From: an uncultured Lachnospiraceae bacterium
GTDB lineage: Bacteria; Bacillota; Clostridia; Lachnospirales; Lachnospiraceae
Reading direction: 5' to 3'
DNA length: 64,000 nt
Assembly (NCBI GenBank): GCA_946414885.1
Contig: CAMKQH010000007.1
Coordinates: 1 to 64,000 of the forward strand
Position 1 is the stretch's first letter. Each line of letters begins with the position of its first letter. Below are positions 16,086 through 25,595 of this stretch, one piece after another. Made by a program: the position numbers and the translations under genes. Under the pieces are notes generated by a model, which did no database searches, had not been told where the DNA came from, and saw only the letters and a list, made by a program, of their open reading frames with translations.

Positions 16086-18387
16086 AGTCTTCAGCTTTCC
16101 AATGATACCTGTAAGATTCCATCCACTCGGGGCTGTCCACCCATTCACCCCTGTACCAGCCGTCATCGTCCACCTGCAGGCCAAGCTTGATGCGCCATTC
16201 ACTGTCCGTCATGCGGTCAGAGATCGGCTGCACAAACTGATAATAATTGAATACGCCGCCAACGCCAATGTGGAGTTCTCCGTCAATCGGAAAGATCACG
16301 TAAATCCTTGATGCACCGCCAACTGCCTCCTCCAGACATACGCCATTGGGATCCGTTGCAACGTCCGTAATCAGCGCCATGGGAAACTCTGCAGCATCAG
16401 CATAACCATTGGTCGCCTCATCCTTCACCGTGTCATACCACAAGTGTTCCAAAGATCCGCCGTAACCTCTGATCAGCTCATACTCATCATCCGTGAGCTT
16501 TTCATTCTGGAGCTCTTTCACGGAAATATCACGAAGTTTCGATGACAATTCGCCAAGCTTCTCAAGACCTTCCTTTTCGTCTTTCCCAAGATATCCCATT
16601 TTTTTAAGGCCATCCATCGTCGTCTTGGTCAAGGCGTACAACCTGGAATAAAGCTCCGGCTGAGGTTCCACGTAACCTCTGTCATCGTAAATATAATCAT
16701 CATCGCCGCCCATCTCGGCTATGATCTGCTTTGCATAGAGGACGGTGTCATGCTTCAGCTCCGTCCAGCTTGCGAGATAACCTTCAAGGCTCTTTTTCTG
16801 CCAATTTTCGTTGGTCATGAAGGAAGGATATCCTTCTCCCCGCTCTGCAAGAAGAGGCATCAGCACGTACAGCCAGCCGCCATAGACGGAGGATGACCAA
16901 TATTCATCGGCACTTTGGATCTTGCCGCGCACCTTCTCCATGTTTTCGAGATAATTGGGATATTTGTCATTTCCCTGCTCGACCAGGAGATTTAGGGCAA
17001 GATCGCTGCCCATGGCCGCCGGAACGTCAAGTCCGTCCGGAAGCAATCTCTTACTGCCGTCGCTGGCTTCCTTTACCCTACCGTAGGTAAGCTGCGTAAA
17101 TGCCGCCGCATCCAGCGTAAATCTCTGTCCCATAAATCGGAATCCCTTTGACTCCAAACGCTTGTCAGTCGCGCCTCCGTCATCCTCAAAGACCACGGAA
17201 TTGATCTCAGGAATGCGAAGGTCCAGGATGCCGTCAACGTAATTATTAAAAGCCGTTTTATTTCCGATCAGGTCCTTTACCGAGGCATCCTTGCCATAGG
17301 CTTGTTCGATCACGGGAAGATATTCAAAATATCCCAGGTCATCGCTTTGGCCCACCAGGAATGCAGTCACGTCATAAACGTTGGCCCACTCCGTTCTGCA
17401 TGCCTCGTCTTCCTTCATGGCCATCGTGATCAACAAGGCACATTGATTCATGAGCTCAGATTCCTGAACGTAATTGATCCGTCCGTAAAGTATCATCGCG
17501 CGGAAGTATTTTTCCAGTTGCGCGTCCCCGTCATAATATCCTCTGGGTTTAAACTGGGAATAGTCCTCATAGGTACCCGTGATCAGGGACGTCTCTATTC
17601 CGGATGCATCCATGATCTTGCGAAGCTCTTCATTCACGATGGACGAAGCATACTCAGGGATCTGGTCATTTGAGCCAAACAGGCGGGTTGCAATGCCAAA
17701 GTATGCTACGTTGAGCTTTGCGGCCTCTTCCCATTCACTGCCCTTAAGCGCCTCATACTGCTTCTTGGAATTCTCCAGCATCAAGGAGGACATTTTCTCC
17801 ACGGCACTGCAAAGCGCCCCCTTTTCCACCTTCTTTTGCAACATTGCAAAATACAGATGATAGGTGTGCATCATGGAATCCGCCGTGATAAAGCTAGGAG
17901 TCTGGGTATAGCGATTGGATTCATAGATGTCAAAGAACTCCGCGCTTTGACTTTCGAATACGACAAAATTATTTGCCACAAGCTTTTGCAGCATTTTTTC
18001 GGAGAAAGTATATCTGTCCGCGTCTTTCACGTTGCTCAGGTCTGCATTTGCCTGATAGGAAGCAACGGACGGAGAATACTTCACCTCTGCCTTGTCATAA
18101 TCCACGCTAAAAGCCGCGTTGACTAGTCTCCCGCTTTCGATTCCCGTCGCCGGGTTGTTGCCGGGACCTTCCCGGCCCCCTTGGGCCTTCTGCGAGTCCG
18201 GGCTTTTTCCGGAACCGAGCTTCAGCCCTATGGAAACTCCAACCAAAACCACCACTGCTGCGGCCATGGTCGCGGCGATGGCTACCCAGCCATGCCTTTT
18301 GCGCTTCTTTGCTTTTTTCTTCGCTGCGTTGTTTACGTATTTGGGATCAATGCCGCCAACGGCATCCAAAAGATCATGCTCATTCAT
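16075..18387 (-). CDS. DUF3160 protein with anti-sigma-like membrane anchor
   Basis: A 770-residue protein. The first 32 residues are cytoplasmic (MNEHDLLDAVGGIDPKYV, then Lys/Arg-rich), followed by one membrane helix (about 33-57), a Gly/Ser/Pro linker and a large outside DUF3160 domain (about 105-760) with SFITADSMMHTYHLYFAML. DUF3160 has no established function. The N-terminal layout and the ATGA overlap with the ECF sigma gene (18384-18944) match the usual position of an anti-sigma factor or sigma-linked sensor. No zinc-binding His/Cys motif of the classic anti-sigma domain is present. Confidence 0.75.
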   Translation of the reverse strand: MNEHDLLDAVGGIDPKYVNNAAKKKAKKRKRHGWVAIAATMAAAVVVLVGVSIGLKLGSGKSPDSQKAQGGREGPGNNPATGIESGRLVNAAFSVDYDKAEVKYSPSVASYQANADLSNVKDADRYTFSEKMLQKLVANNFVVFESQSAEFFDIYESNRYTQTPSFITADSMMHTYHLYFAMLQKKVEKGALCSAVEKMSSLMLENSKKQYEALKGSEWEEAAKLNVAYFGIATRLFGSNDQIPEYASSIVNEELRKIMDASGIETSLITGTYEDYSQFKPRGYYDGDAQLEKYFRAMILYGRINYVQESELMNQCALLITMAMKEDEACRTEWANVYDVTAFLVGQSDDLGYFEYLPVIEQAYGKDASVKDLIGNKTAFNNYVDGILDLRIPEINSVVFEDDGGATDKRLESKGFRFMGQRFTLDAAAFTQLTYGRVKEASDGSKRLLPDGLDVPAAMGSDLALNLLVEQGNDKYPNYLENMEKVRGKIQSADEYWSSSVYGGWLYVLMPLLAERGEGYPSFMTNENWQKKSLEGYLASWTELKHDTVLYAKQIIAEMGGDDDYIYDDRGYVEPQPELYSRLYALTKTTMDGLKKMGYLGKDEKEGLEKLGELSSKLRDISVKELQNEKLTDDEYELIRGYGGSLEHLWYDTVKDEATNGYADAAEFPMALITDVATDPNGVCLEEAVGGASRIYVIFPIDGELHIGVGGVFNYYQFVQPISDRMTDSEWRIKLGLQVDDDGWYRGEWVDSPEWMESYRYHWKAEDYGY

Positions 18388-18944
18388 ACCTCGTAACCTC
18401 CTTTTTCCAAATGCCTTTTAAGATCCTCTCGCATCCTAAAAAGCGTGGTCTTTACCTTACTCTGCGAAAAACCATAAGCCTCAGCGATCTCCGAGATGGA
18501 TTCGAAATACCAATATCTTCTCACGAAAAGATTTTGTTGTTCCTCCGTGCAGGTTTTCAGAAACTCATCAATGTAAGTGCTCAGAAAATCTGCTTCGATC
18601 TCAGCTTCCGTATCATTGTCAGCCGGAATGCATTCCTGCATTTCCTGCGTCAGCTCACAATATAATGCAAGCCTCTTCTGACGATGATTCATCCTGTAAG
18701 TATCCAATGCAACGTGCCGGATGATCCTGCCGACAAATGCAAATAAATACTCCCTTGGCTCATGGGGCGGAATGGACTCCCAGGTTTCAAAATACGCGCT
18801 GTTCTCACATTCCTCAGCCGTGTCATAGTCGTCCAATATTCTAAATGCTATCTTTCTAAGTCTTGCACCGTATTTTAGTGCCGTCTGGTTGATGGCTTCT
18901 TCGTTTCTGGATAAGTAGAGCTCTACTATTTCGTTGTCGTTCAC
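18384..18944 (-). CDS. ECF-type sigma factor
   Basis: A 186-residue sigma-70 family protein with region 2 (EAINQTALKYGARLRKIAFR through YLFAFVGRIIRHVALD) and region 4 with helix-turn-helix (ISEIAEAYGFSQSKVKTTLF). The start is GTG at 18944, nine bases after AAAGGAG; the in-frame TTG three codons earlier touches the ribosome site and cannot be the start. The next gene overlaps by four bases and encodes the DUF3160 membrane protein, its likely regulator. An ECF-like promoter at 18983-19015 suggests autoregulation. Confidence 0.88.
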   Translation of the reverse strand: MNDNEIVELYLSRNEEAINQTALKYGARLRKIAFRILDDYDTAEECENSAYFETWESIPPHEPREYLFAFVGRIIRHVALDTYRMNHRQKRLALYCELTQEMQECIPADNDTEAEIEADFLSTYIDEFLKTCTEEQQNLFVRRYWYFESISEIAEAYGFSQSKVKTTLFRMREDLKRHLEKGGYEV

Positions 18945-18982
18945 GAATCGCAACTCCTTTCAGCATTTTTAAGGCCTTCAAC

Positions 18983-19015
18983 CTATATAGCATCTTTTTC
19001 CGCCGGATGGTTACA
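18983..19015 (-). promoter_or_regulatory. ECF-type autoregulatory promoter (candidate)
   Basis: On the minus strand TGTAACC (19009-19015) is followed after 16 bases by TGCTATATAG (18983-18992). The arrangement resembles those upstream of the other two sigma genes (62090-62118 and 55008-55037). Confidence 0.5.
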
Positions 19016-19048
19016 AAATATTATGTTTTTTTCAAAAAAATTTTTCTC

Positions 19049-20128
19049 TCAATTATTTTCTTCCCCTCGAGCGTCCTCCTTTTCAGGGGAATCAGAAATG
19101 TTCAAAACGGAATCGCGGCATACCATTTTACAAGGCAGCCTGACCGGTTCGTAGCTTTCTGCCTTTTCCGTTCCTATAATGTTTTGGATCAGAAAATCCG
19201 CCGCCTGTCGTCCAATCTCCCTGAGCGGCAATTCACAGGTGGTCAGCTTGGGATAAAGATACTCCGTCACCACCTGATCGTCATAACCTACAATGGAAAA
19301 ATCCTTTCCGACCACAAGATTGTTTTCATGCGCGTAATCATATACGCCCCCTGCCATCAAGTCATTCATGCAAAGGATCGCCGTAACGCCTTTTTTGAGT
19401 AATGCTTCGGCTCCAAGCACTCCTGAAGGTTTTTCCCAGTCCCCGTAATATACCCATTCCGGGTGAAAGGGAATTCCCGCCTCGGCCAGTGCCTTTTGGC
19501 AACCGAGAAGGCGCGCCCTTGCATGCAGGTTATCCTCAACGCCCGACAGGATGCCAACGCGCTTGTGCCCTTGTGAGATCAGATATTTCATCATCTCATA
19601 GCCTCCCGCAACGTCATCGGGGACTACGGAGGGAAAACGATTCCCGGAGGACCAGCCGTAAGCAATGACCGTGGGGATCTTGAAGTTTTCGGGAATGCAG
19701 TTGATCGACCTTCCGTGGCCTGCAATGTAAACCAGCCCGTCAACGTGGATGGCCTGCAATTCACTTAAAATGGGATTCATGACGTTCTGGAGTTTTTGCT
19801 CGTCATTATACCAGGTATCCGCCCATTTGTCATACATGCGCAGATTAATGATGACCGCCCGGTAGCCATGCTCCTCACAGCATGCCATGGCCGACTCCAA
19901 AATGTCAGCCGTGCTAAACTGTCCGATATCTTCTGCAATAATGCCAATGGTTTTCGTATTCTGCTTTCTGATGCTGGAAGCAAAATAGTTGGGCTGATAA
20001 CCCATTTTCTCAATGCAGTCCAATATTTTATTTCTTGTTTGCTCACTGATGTTCGATTTTCCGTTTATGGCATTGGACACCGTGCTTGGCGAAACGCCAC
20101 ACATTTTTGCGATCTCTTTCACTGTCAT
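19049..20128 (-). CDS. LacI-family transcriptional regulator
   Basis: A 359-residue repressor with an N-terminal helix-turn-helix (TVKEIAKMCGVSPSTVSNAI), the hinge helix region, and a periplasmic-binding-protein-like sugar-sensing domain (KTIGIIAEDIGQFSTADILE onward). The start is the ATG at 20128 with GGAGG upstream; a frame extension of 12 codons has no ribosome site. It has its own promoter (20176-20204) just after the HPt gene, so it is not strictly part of the phosphorelay operon. Its targets could include nearby sugar-related genes, but no operator was identified. Confidence 0.92.
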   Translation of the reverse strand: MTVKEIAKMCGVSPSTVSNAINGKSNISEQTRNKILDCIEKMGYQPNYFASSIRKQNTKTIGIIAEDIGQFSTADILESAMACCEEHGYRAVIINLRMYDKWADTWYNDEQKLQNVMNPILSELQAIHVDGLVYIAGHGRSINCIPENFKIPTVIAYGWSSGNRFPSVVPDDVAGGYEMMKYLISQGHKRVGILSGVEDNLHARARLLGCQKALAEAGIPFHPEWVYYGDWEKPSGVLGAEALLKKGVTAILCMNDLMAGGVYDYAHENNLVVGKDFSIVGYDDQVVTEYLYPKLTTCELPLREIGRQAADFLIQNIIGTEKAESYEPVRLPCKMVCRDSVLNISDSPEKEDARGEENN

Positions 20129-20175
20129 AATCGATTTCCTCCAACAACTGACCTGCCTAACCAATTCCTTATTTC

Positions 20176-20204
20176 ATTTTATCTCATTCCCGAAAGAAAA
20201 TCAA
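20176..20204 (-). promoter_or_regulatory. Sigma-A promoter of the LacI-family gene
   Basis: On the minus strand TTGATT (20199-20204) and TAAAAT (20176-20181) are 17 bases apart, about 45 bases before the start codon. Confidence 0.75.
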
Positions 20205-20219
20205 TCAGTCATGACGTGC

Positions 20220-20558
20220 CTAGATCAGTTGATCAAGCTTTTCTTTCTGGCATTTTAATGCAGTTACGTATTCCGTATAATCCATCTGCGTTCTTCCCCG
20301 GAGGAGTTCGGTGAGTTCCGAAACCGGCTGGTACAAAGGCGTCAGCGCAAGATTTCCGTAAACTCCCTTGAGAGCATGCGCTGCCTCAAAGGCTTCATCC
20401 AGCTGACCCGCCTCAATCGCCGCCGTGAGTTTCCCAAACGTCTGATCCCCAGCCGCCTTCTCAACCATCTTAAGGTAAAAGGCCTGATTGTTCACACATC
20501 TCTTCAGTCCCTCGTCTACGTCTGCGCCATAATCCTTTAATCCTTCGATCGTCAACAT
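20220..20558 (-). CDS. Stand-alone HPt histidine phosphotransfer protein
   Basis: A 112-residue four-helix HPt protein. The phospho-accepting His is in AAHALKGVYGNL (His61). Such proteins carry phosphate between receiver domains. Two hybrid kinases ending in receiver domains lie upstream (22299-25556 and 26897-29431), as does a receiver-EAL protein (20581-22272), so all parts of a multistep relay are in one operon. It follows the EAL gene by 22 bases. Which receiver it reads and which it feeds cannot be told from sequence. Confidence 0.88.
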   Translation of the reverse strand: MLTIEGLKDYGADVDEGLKRCVNNQAFYLKMVEKAAGDQTFGKLTAAIEAGQLDEAFEAAHALKGVYGNLALTPLYQPVSELTELLRGRTQMDYTEYVTALKCQKEKLDQLI

Positions 20559-20580
20559 CTTTCCTTCTCCTTACGTCAAA

Positions 20581-22272
20581 TTACTTTTCCAACTCGTTTT
20601 GTATAAACTGCTTAAATTCATCAGGAGGAACCGGTTTTGAAAAATAGTATCCCTGAATGATGCTGCATCCCATCTTCCGGAGGGTTTCCACCTGGCGCGC
20701 TTCCTCAACGCCTTCTGCCACAAGCGGTACGCCCAGGAATTCCGCGATCTCAACGACAAGCTCCACCAGCTTCCGGCACTTTTCGTCACGGTTCATGTTG
20801 CGAATGAATTTCATGTCCATTTTAAGGACGTCAATCGGAATGGTCGTCAGCATGTTGAGCGAGGAATAACCCGAGCCAAAGTCATCCATCTCGATCTTAA
20901 ATCCCTTTTGACGGAGCTTTTCCACCGCTTCCGTAAGGCCCTTTGCGTCATCCGCATATGCTGATTCCGTGATCTCAAGCATGAGTTCCTCCGGCGTCAG
21001 CTGATTACTCTGAACCAGATCCAAAAGTCTTTTTTCCAGACCTGCATCATAAATATCCACCCGGGAGACGTTCACCGATACGGGTACGGTTTTTCCGTAC
21101 TCCTCCTTCCACTTGCGGATCTGCGAAGCGGCCTCGCTCCATACGTAATGATCCAGCTTTTGGATCAGACCATTGCTTTCAAAGAGCGGGATAAAATCGC
21201 CCGGACTGATCATGCCAAGCTCCGGATGTTTCCAGCGGATCAATGCTTCCGCGCTCCGCAGTCTGGGCTGTTCGGACGTAACATCATACTTGGGCTGATA
21301 GTAAACGATCAGATTCTTATTTTCCATTGCGGCGTCCATGTCATTGATCAGACGCTCATGATATAGGTCAATGTCATTTTGTTCCTTGCTGTAGAAGGAT
21401 ACGTTCTTCGTGTAATCGCCACGGATCCTGTCACACGCAAGCTTTGCGTGATCGAACCGCTCCTCCACCGTACTTTGCTTATCTGCGTTCTGGTAGATGC
21501 CCGCGCGGATACGGATCCTGGGAATCTGGGAAAATTGCTTTAGCTCCTCCTGCAATCCAAGGAACACGTCCTCATAGCTCTCGCGATGCTCCACGTAAAC
21601 ATAGAAATAGTCAGCATTGGGACGGCAACCGATCCAAATGCTACCGCTAAAGATCGTATCCAGCATGTCAGCGATCTTCCGCAGAACTTCGTCGCCCACG
21701 TGTCTTCCAAACAATTCATTGACCGTGTGGAAATGCTCGATGTTAAGAACAATGGCATCCATGTCCGAAACGGCTTTATTTCCGTCAATCTGGCGGACGT
21801 ATTCCTTGAAAAACTCGCGCGTGTACAGACTTGTCAACGGATCCTTTTCCGCTGATTTCATGACGCTTCTGGTCTCATAGAGTCCGATGATGCGCTCGCA
21901 TCTTGCAAGGATCACCTCAGGCATGTCATAGGGCTTTGCAATGAAATCATCGGCGCCCAGCTTGATGCTCTGCACCTCCGCCGGTTTTTCTGAGGTCATC
22001 ACGATCACGGGAATATTCGTCATGGTTTCATCCTGTCTGATCTTGCCCAGGAGCGTAAATCCATCCATGACAGGCATCAAAAGATCCATGAGGATCAAGG
22101 AAAACCTTACCTTGCGCTCCGTAAGCATCTCCAATGCCCGTGCTCCATTCTCTGCATAAAAGATCTCATAATTCTCCTCGAGAATGTTGCCAAGGATCAT
22201 CCGATTGATCTCTTCGTCATCCACGATCAAGACGCTTCTCTTTAGTTTTCCGGGATAATTGAAATCGCCCAT
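20581..22272 (-). CDS. Response regulator with degenerate GGDEF and intact EAL domain (c-di-GMP phosphodiesterase)
   Basis: A 563-residue protein with an N-terminal receiver (VLIVDDEEINRM, phospho-Asp in LILMDLLMPVMDG). A GGDEF-like domain follows in which the active-site loop reads RPNADYF, so it should not make c-di-GMP. The C-terminal EAL domain keeps the metal and catalytic residues: EALIRW, NVSR, LEITES, DDFGSGYSSL, LKMDMKFI and EGVE. The likely output is c-di-GMP hydrolysis controlled by phosphorylation. The start is the ATG at 22272 with AAGGAG. It lies between the second hybrid kinase and the HPt gene. Confidence 0.92.
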   Translation of the reverse strand: MGDFNYPGKLKRSVLIVDDEEINRMILGNILEENYEIFYAENGARALEMLTERKVRFSLILMDLLMPVMDGFTLLGKIRQDETMTNIPVIVMTSEKPAEVQSIKLGADDFIAKPYDMPEVILARCERIIGLYETRSVMKSAEKDPLTSLYTREFFKEYVRQIDGNKAVSDMDAIVLNIEHFHTVNELFGRHVGDEVLRKIADMLDTIFSGSIWIGCRPNADYFYVYVEHRESYEDVFLGLQEELKQFSQIPRIRIRAGIYQNADKQSTVEERFDHAKLACDRIRGDYTKNVSFYSKEQNDIDLYHERLINDMDAAMENKNLIVYYQPKYDVTSEQPRLRSAEALIRWKHPELGMISPGDFIPLFESNGLIQKLDHYVWSEAASQIRKWKEEYGKTVPVSVNVSRVDIYDAGLEKRLLDLVQSNQLTPEELMLEITESAYADDAKGLTEAVEKLRQKGFKIEMDDFGSGYSSLNMLTTIPIDVLKMDMKFIRNMNRDEKCRKLVELVVEIAEFLGVPLVAEGVEEARQVETLRKMGCSIIQGYYFSKPVPPDEFKQFIQNELEK

Positions 22273-22298
22273 ATCTCTTCTCCTTTGCTTGAAAAACA

Positions 22299-25200
22299 CT
22301 ATATCCGGTACTCTCCGATGAGTTCTTCCATCGTCTGGAATAATTTCTCAGGTTCCACGGGTTTGGAAAGGTGTGCATTCATGCCGGCCTGCAGTGACCT
22401 TTGCACGTCCTCGTCAAAAGCATTTGCCGTCATGGCTATGATCGGGATGCGCTTGGCATCCGCCCTGTCAAGGCTACGGATCTTTCTTGTTGCCTCCAGG
22501 CCATCCATCTCCGGCATCCGCACGTCCATAAGAATCACGTCATAGTAGCCTTCCCCGCTTTGCACAAATTTATCAACGGCAGCTTTGCCGTTCATCGCGT
22601 GGTCCACCTTGGCGTCCTTACTTGACAGAAGCTCCTTCATGATCTCCGCATTGATCTCCACGTCCTCCGCCATCAAAACGATCCTTCCGGAAAGCTCTGC
22701 CATTTTCTTTTCCTCTTGCGCGGAGGGTTCCTGGCCCGGTTTGATCTCCTCACGGTTCTTTAGCGTAAGGGTCACGGTGAATTCCGTGCCTTCGCCCTGC
22801 TTCGAAATAACGTTGATCGTTCCGTTCATGAGATCCACGATATTCTTGGTGATGGCCATGCCAAGGCCCGTGCTGCCGTATTTATTGCTTCTGTCATTAT
22901 TCTCCTGGGTGAAGGCATCAAAGATCTTCGGCAAAAATGCCTCTGACATGCCGATGCCCGTATCGCGTATCACGAAACGGAACGTCGTCTGATCCCCGTA
23001 CAGTGCGACCCTTTCAATCGCGAGCGAAACGTTTCCGGGCGCTTCCGTAAACTTGATCGCATTGCTAAGGATATTGATCAGAATCTGCTTGAGCTTCGTG
23101 TCGTCACCGATATAGTGATCGCCGATCTCTCCGATCACCTTGCACTCATACTTGAGTCCCTTTTCTTCACACTGCGACGTGACCATGGTGTTGATCTGCC
23201 CGATCATCTCCCGGAAGGAAAATTCCTCGCGATGGAGGACCATGCGGCCAGACTCGATCCGGCTCATGTCGAGTATGTCATTGATGAGACTGAGAAGGTG
23301 ATTTGCGCTGTCACCGATCTTTTCAAGATACTCCTTCGTCTCCTTCGGCAGGCTTTCATTGCGAAGCGCCAGGGAATCCAATCCAATGATCGCATTCATC
23401 GGCGTTCGAATCTCATGGCTCATGCTGGACAGGAACGCCGTCTTCGCCTTATTTGCGTCCTCCGCGGCCTCCAGGGCCTCGCTGAGCATCTGGTTCTTTG
23501 CCATGCTCTCTCGGACTTCCTTATCGATCACGGTAAGGCCTAATCCAATCGCATGCACGATATGGTCGTCGCGGTCCTCCGGGTGGCGCACTCCTGCCAC
23601 GCGGATCATTTCGTAGTATTCGTTTCCATCTCTCTTTACCAGATAACGATAGCTGACAAGGGAATTCTCAGCCAATGCCTTGCGCACGTTGTCGGGTTCA
23701 ATGAATTCCAAAAATCCCTTGCGGTAGCTCTCATCCACAAAGCTTTCCCCATACCACCGGAAGCGCTCCCGATACGCGAAATGAACGCCTTGCCCGCTTT
23801 GGTCCGGGTCATCCGGATCCTCCCTGTAGCAGACGGCATCATCCTTGTCGAGATCCACGTGGTACACGCATCTATAATCCGATGCCATGGCCGTGATCAT
23901 TCTGTCCTGATCCTCACGGCGCTTTTGCTGCTCGATCAGCTGCTCAGACAGGGCAAGCCTCTCTTCCATCTCCTTCTTCTTTCTGCGATTGTTTGTCACA
24001 AGGAAGAAAATTACCAATCCGGCACCGATCAGCATCACGACTGCGATCGGGATCGTATTGTCTCTCACAAAATCAATCACCGTGTATGTAAACAGCGCGT
24101 CCATGTAGCGATAAGGGAGATTCTGCAGATATTCATCCCCCACGATGCTGATCGCGCGGTTGATCAGCTTAAGGAGTCCCTCGTTGCCGATCTTTACGCC
24201 AAAGCATCTGTCATCCACGTGACCCAGCTGACGCATGGACAAGTCATTGTAACGGCTGCTCTTGATGATGTCATTTGCCCGCAGTCCGTTCAGCGTCGTT
24301 GCGGTCACCTTCCCGGCGTTCACGGCCTCAAGACAGGCCTCGATCGAAGGATAATAGGTGATCTTCGCCTCTGGGAAATAGGTACTCACGTAGTAGTATT
24401 GCATGCGGTTATTCTCATTCACCGCAAAGTGTGTCTCCGTGTTTTGATCGTAGTCGCCCTTATAGATGATCTCCGTTGCCGAAGACTCCACCGTGCTCGA
24501 CTGATAGATGCCATTTTGCTCGGAATAATACAGGCCGCCGCCCACGGGAAACGCCAGATCGATCTGCTCCGCATTCATCGCCGCGATCACGTCGTCATAA
24601 TTGTCAAAGCCCTGATAGGTAACGCGGAGCCCTTCAACGCCAAGCTCCGTAAGCATCTTGGGCAAAAGTTCTCCGATCAGTCCCGTGACCCCGCCATTTT
24701 TATCGGTATCAGAATAGGGCAGGTAATGGTTTAGGTATCCAACCCTTAACTCGTTATTGTTCCGGAGCCATTCCTTTTCCTCCGCAGACATGCTCCTGCT
24801 GGAAATGCTGGCGGAGTAATATTTGATGCTTAAGGAGTTAATGTAATTGGGCTCCTCGATCATCAGCTGCTCCTGTGCCTGATCGAGTTCCGCCAAAAGG
24901 TCCGCCCTTCCTTTTGTGACGCAAAGATAATAATCCGAAGATCCAAAGGCATAAAGCAGTTCCGCGTTGTTCCGGTCCTGGGTGCCGTCACTTTCCGCCA
25001 CAAGCGCGTCGATCGCGTTTTGATCGAAGGCATCCAGCAGGCTCTGATGATCCGGATACTTCTGCACGGTTGCACGGATGCCATGTTCGCCAAGGAACCG
25101 CTCCAAAACGCCAACCATCGCGCTGTCGAGAACGCCGATCCGCTTTCCGGACAGCGTATCGTATGAAATGGTAATGCTGTCGTCAGAGGCATGCTTTACC

Positions 25201-25556
25201 ATGTTGTAGGTCTCGCTTCCCATGGGTTTTCCCGGGTAACCGATGATGGACTCGCGCTCCTTCGTGCGGGCAAGGCCGGCCAAAAGATCCACCTCGCCGT
25301 CTAAGAGCATCTGGTAGAGCTCCGAAAAACCGCCGTAGACGTATTCATAACGCCAGCCCGTGTACTCAGAGAGCTTGCGATAGTATTCATATGCATATCC
25401 AGTTTTGACTTCGCCCTCGCCTGCCCCTTCCTGGAAGATCTCGTTCTCAAAATATCCGACCCTCACTGTTTTCTGGTCCTGGGCTTTTGAGACCGGGGCA
25501 AAAGGGATCATTACCATCAACGCGATCGCAAGGATCCCTGAAAGCACTCTCTTCAT
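22299..25556 (-). CDS. BvgS-like hybrid histidine kinase with two periplasmic-binding sensor domains
   Basis: A 1085-residue membrane kinase. Order: signal peptide (1-25); two SBP_bac_3 type outside domains (about 30-235 and 268-485), as in BvgS and EvgS; membrane helix (about 500-522); PAS-like domain (about 550-680); HisKA with phospho-His714 in SSMSHEIRTPMNA; HATPase with NAIKF, DTGIGM and GSTGLGMA; and a C-terminal receiver with VILMDVRMPEMDG. It probably senses a small amino-acid-like or sugar ligand. It starts 39 bases after the binding-protein gene and precedes the EAL regulator. Confidence 0.93.
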   Translation of the reverse strand: MKRVLSGILAIALMVMIPFAPVSKAQDQKTVRVGYFENEIFQEGAGEGEVKTGYAYEYYRKLSEYTGWRYEYVYGGFSELYQMLLDGEVDLLAGLARTKERESIIGYPGKPMGSETYNMVKHASDDSITISYDTLSGKRIGVLDSAMVGVLERFLGEHGIRATVQKYPDHQSLLDAFDQNAIDALVAESDGTQDRNNAELLYAFGSSDYYLCVTKGRADLLAELDQAQEQLMIEEPNYINSLSIKYYSASISSRSMSAEEKEWLRNNNELRVGYLNHYLPYSDTDKNGGVTGLIGELLPKMLTELGVEGLRVTYQGFDNYDDVIAAMNAEQIDLAFPVGGGLYYSEQNGIYQSSTVESSATEIIYKGDYDQNTETHFAVNENNRMQYYYVSTYFPEAKITYYPSIEACLEAVNAGKVTATTLNGLRANDIIKSSRYNDLSMRQLGHVDDRCFGVKIGNEGLLKLINRAISIVGDEYLQNLPYRYMDALFTYTVIDFVRDNTIPIAVVMLIGAGLVIFFLVTNNRRKKKEMEERLALSEQLIEQQKRREDQDRMITAMASDYRCVYHVDLDKDDAVCYREDPDDPDQSGQGVHFAYRERFRWYGESFVDESYRKGFLEFIEPDNVRKALAENSLVSYRYLVKRDGNEYYEMIRVAGVRHPEDRDDHIVHAIGLGLTVIDKEVRESMAKNQMLSEALEAAEDANKAKTAFLSSMSHEIRTPMNAIIGLDSLALRNESLPKETKEYLEKIGDSANHLLSLINDILDMSRIESGRMVLHREEFSFREMIGQINTMVTSQCEEKGLKYECKVIGEIGDHYIGDDTKLKQILINILSNAIKFTEAPGNVSLAIERVALYGDQTTFRFVIRDTGIGMSEAFLPKIFDAFTQENNDRSNKYGSTGLGMAITKNIVDLMNGTINVISKQGEGTEFTVTLTLKNREEIKPGQEPSAQEEKKMAELSGRIVLMAEDVEINAEIMKELLSSKDAKVDHAMNGKAAVDKFVQSGEGYYDVILMDVRMPEMDGLEATRKIRSLDRADAKRIPIIAMTANAFDEDVQRSLQAGMNAHLSKPVEPEKLFQTMEELIGEYRI

Positions 25557-25595
25557 ACTGTCGTCACCCCCTTTGCCAACATATGGCGTGACCTA

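Noticed and set aside
18954-19048. Terminator after the LacI-family gene
   Set aside because: Only an A/T-rich symmetry is present with no GC stem.
23553-24734. Plus-strand frame of about 390 codons
   Set aside because: It is antisense to the BvgS-like kinase and has no ribosome site or recognisable domain.
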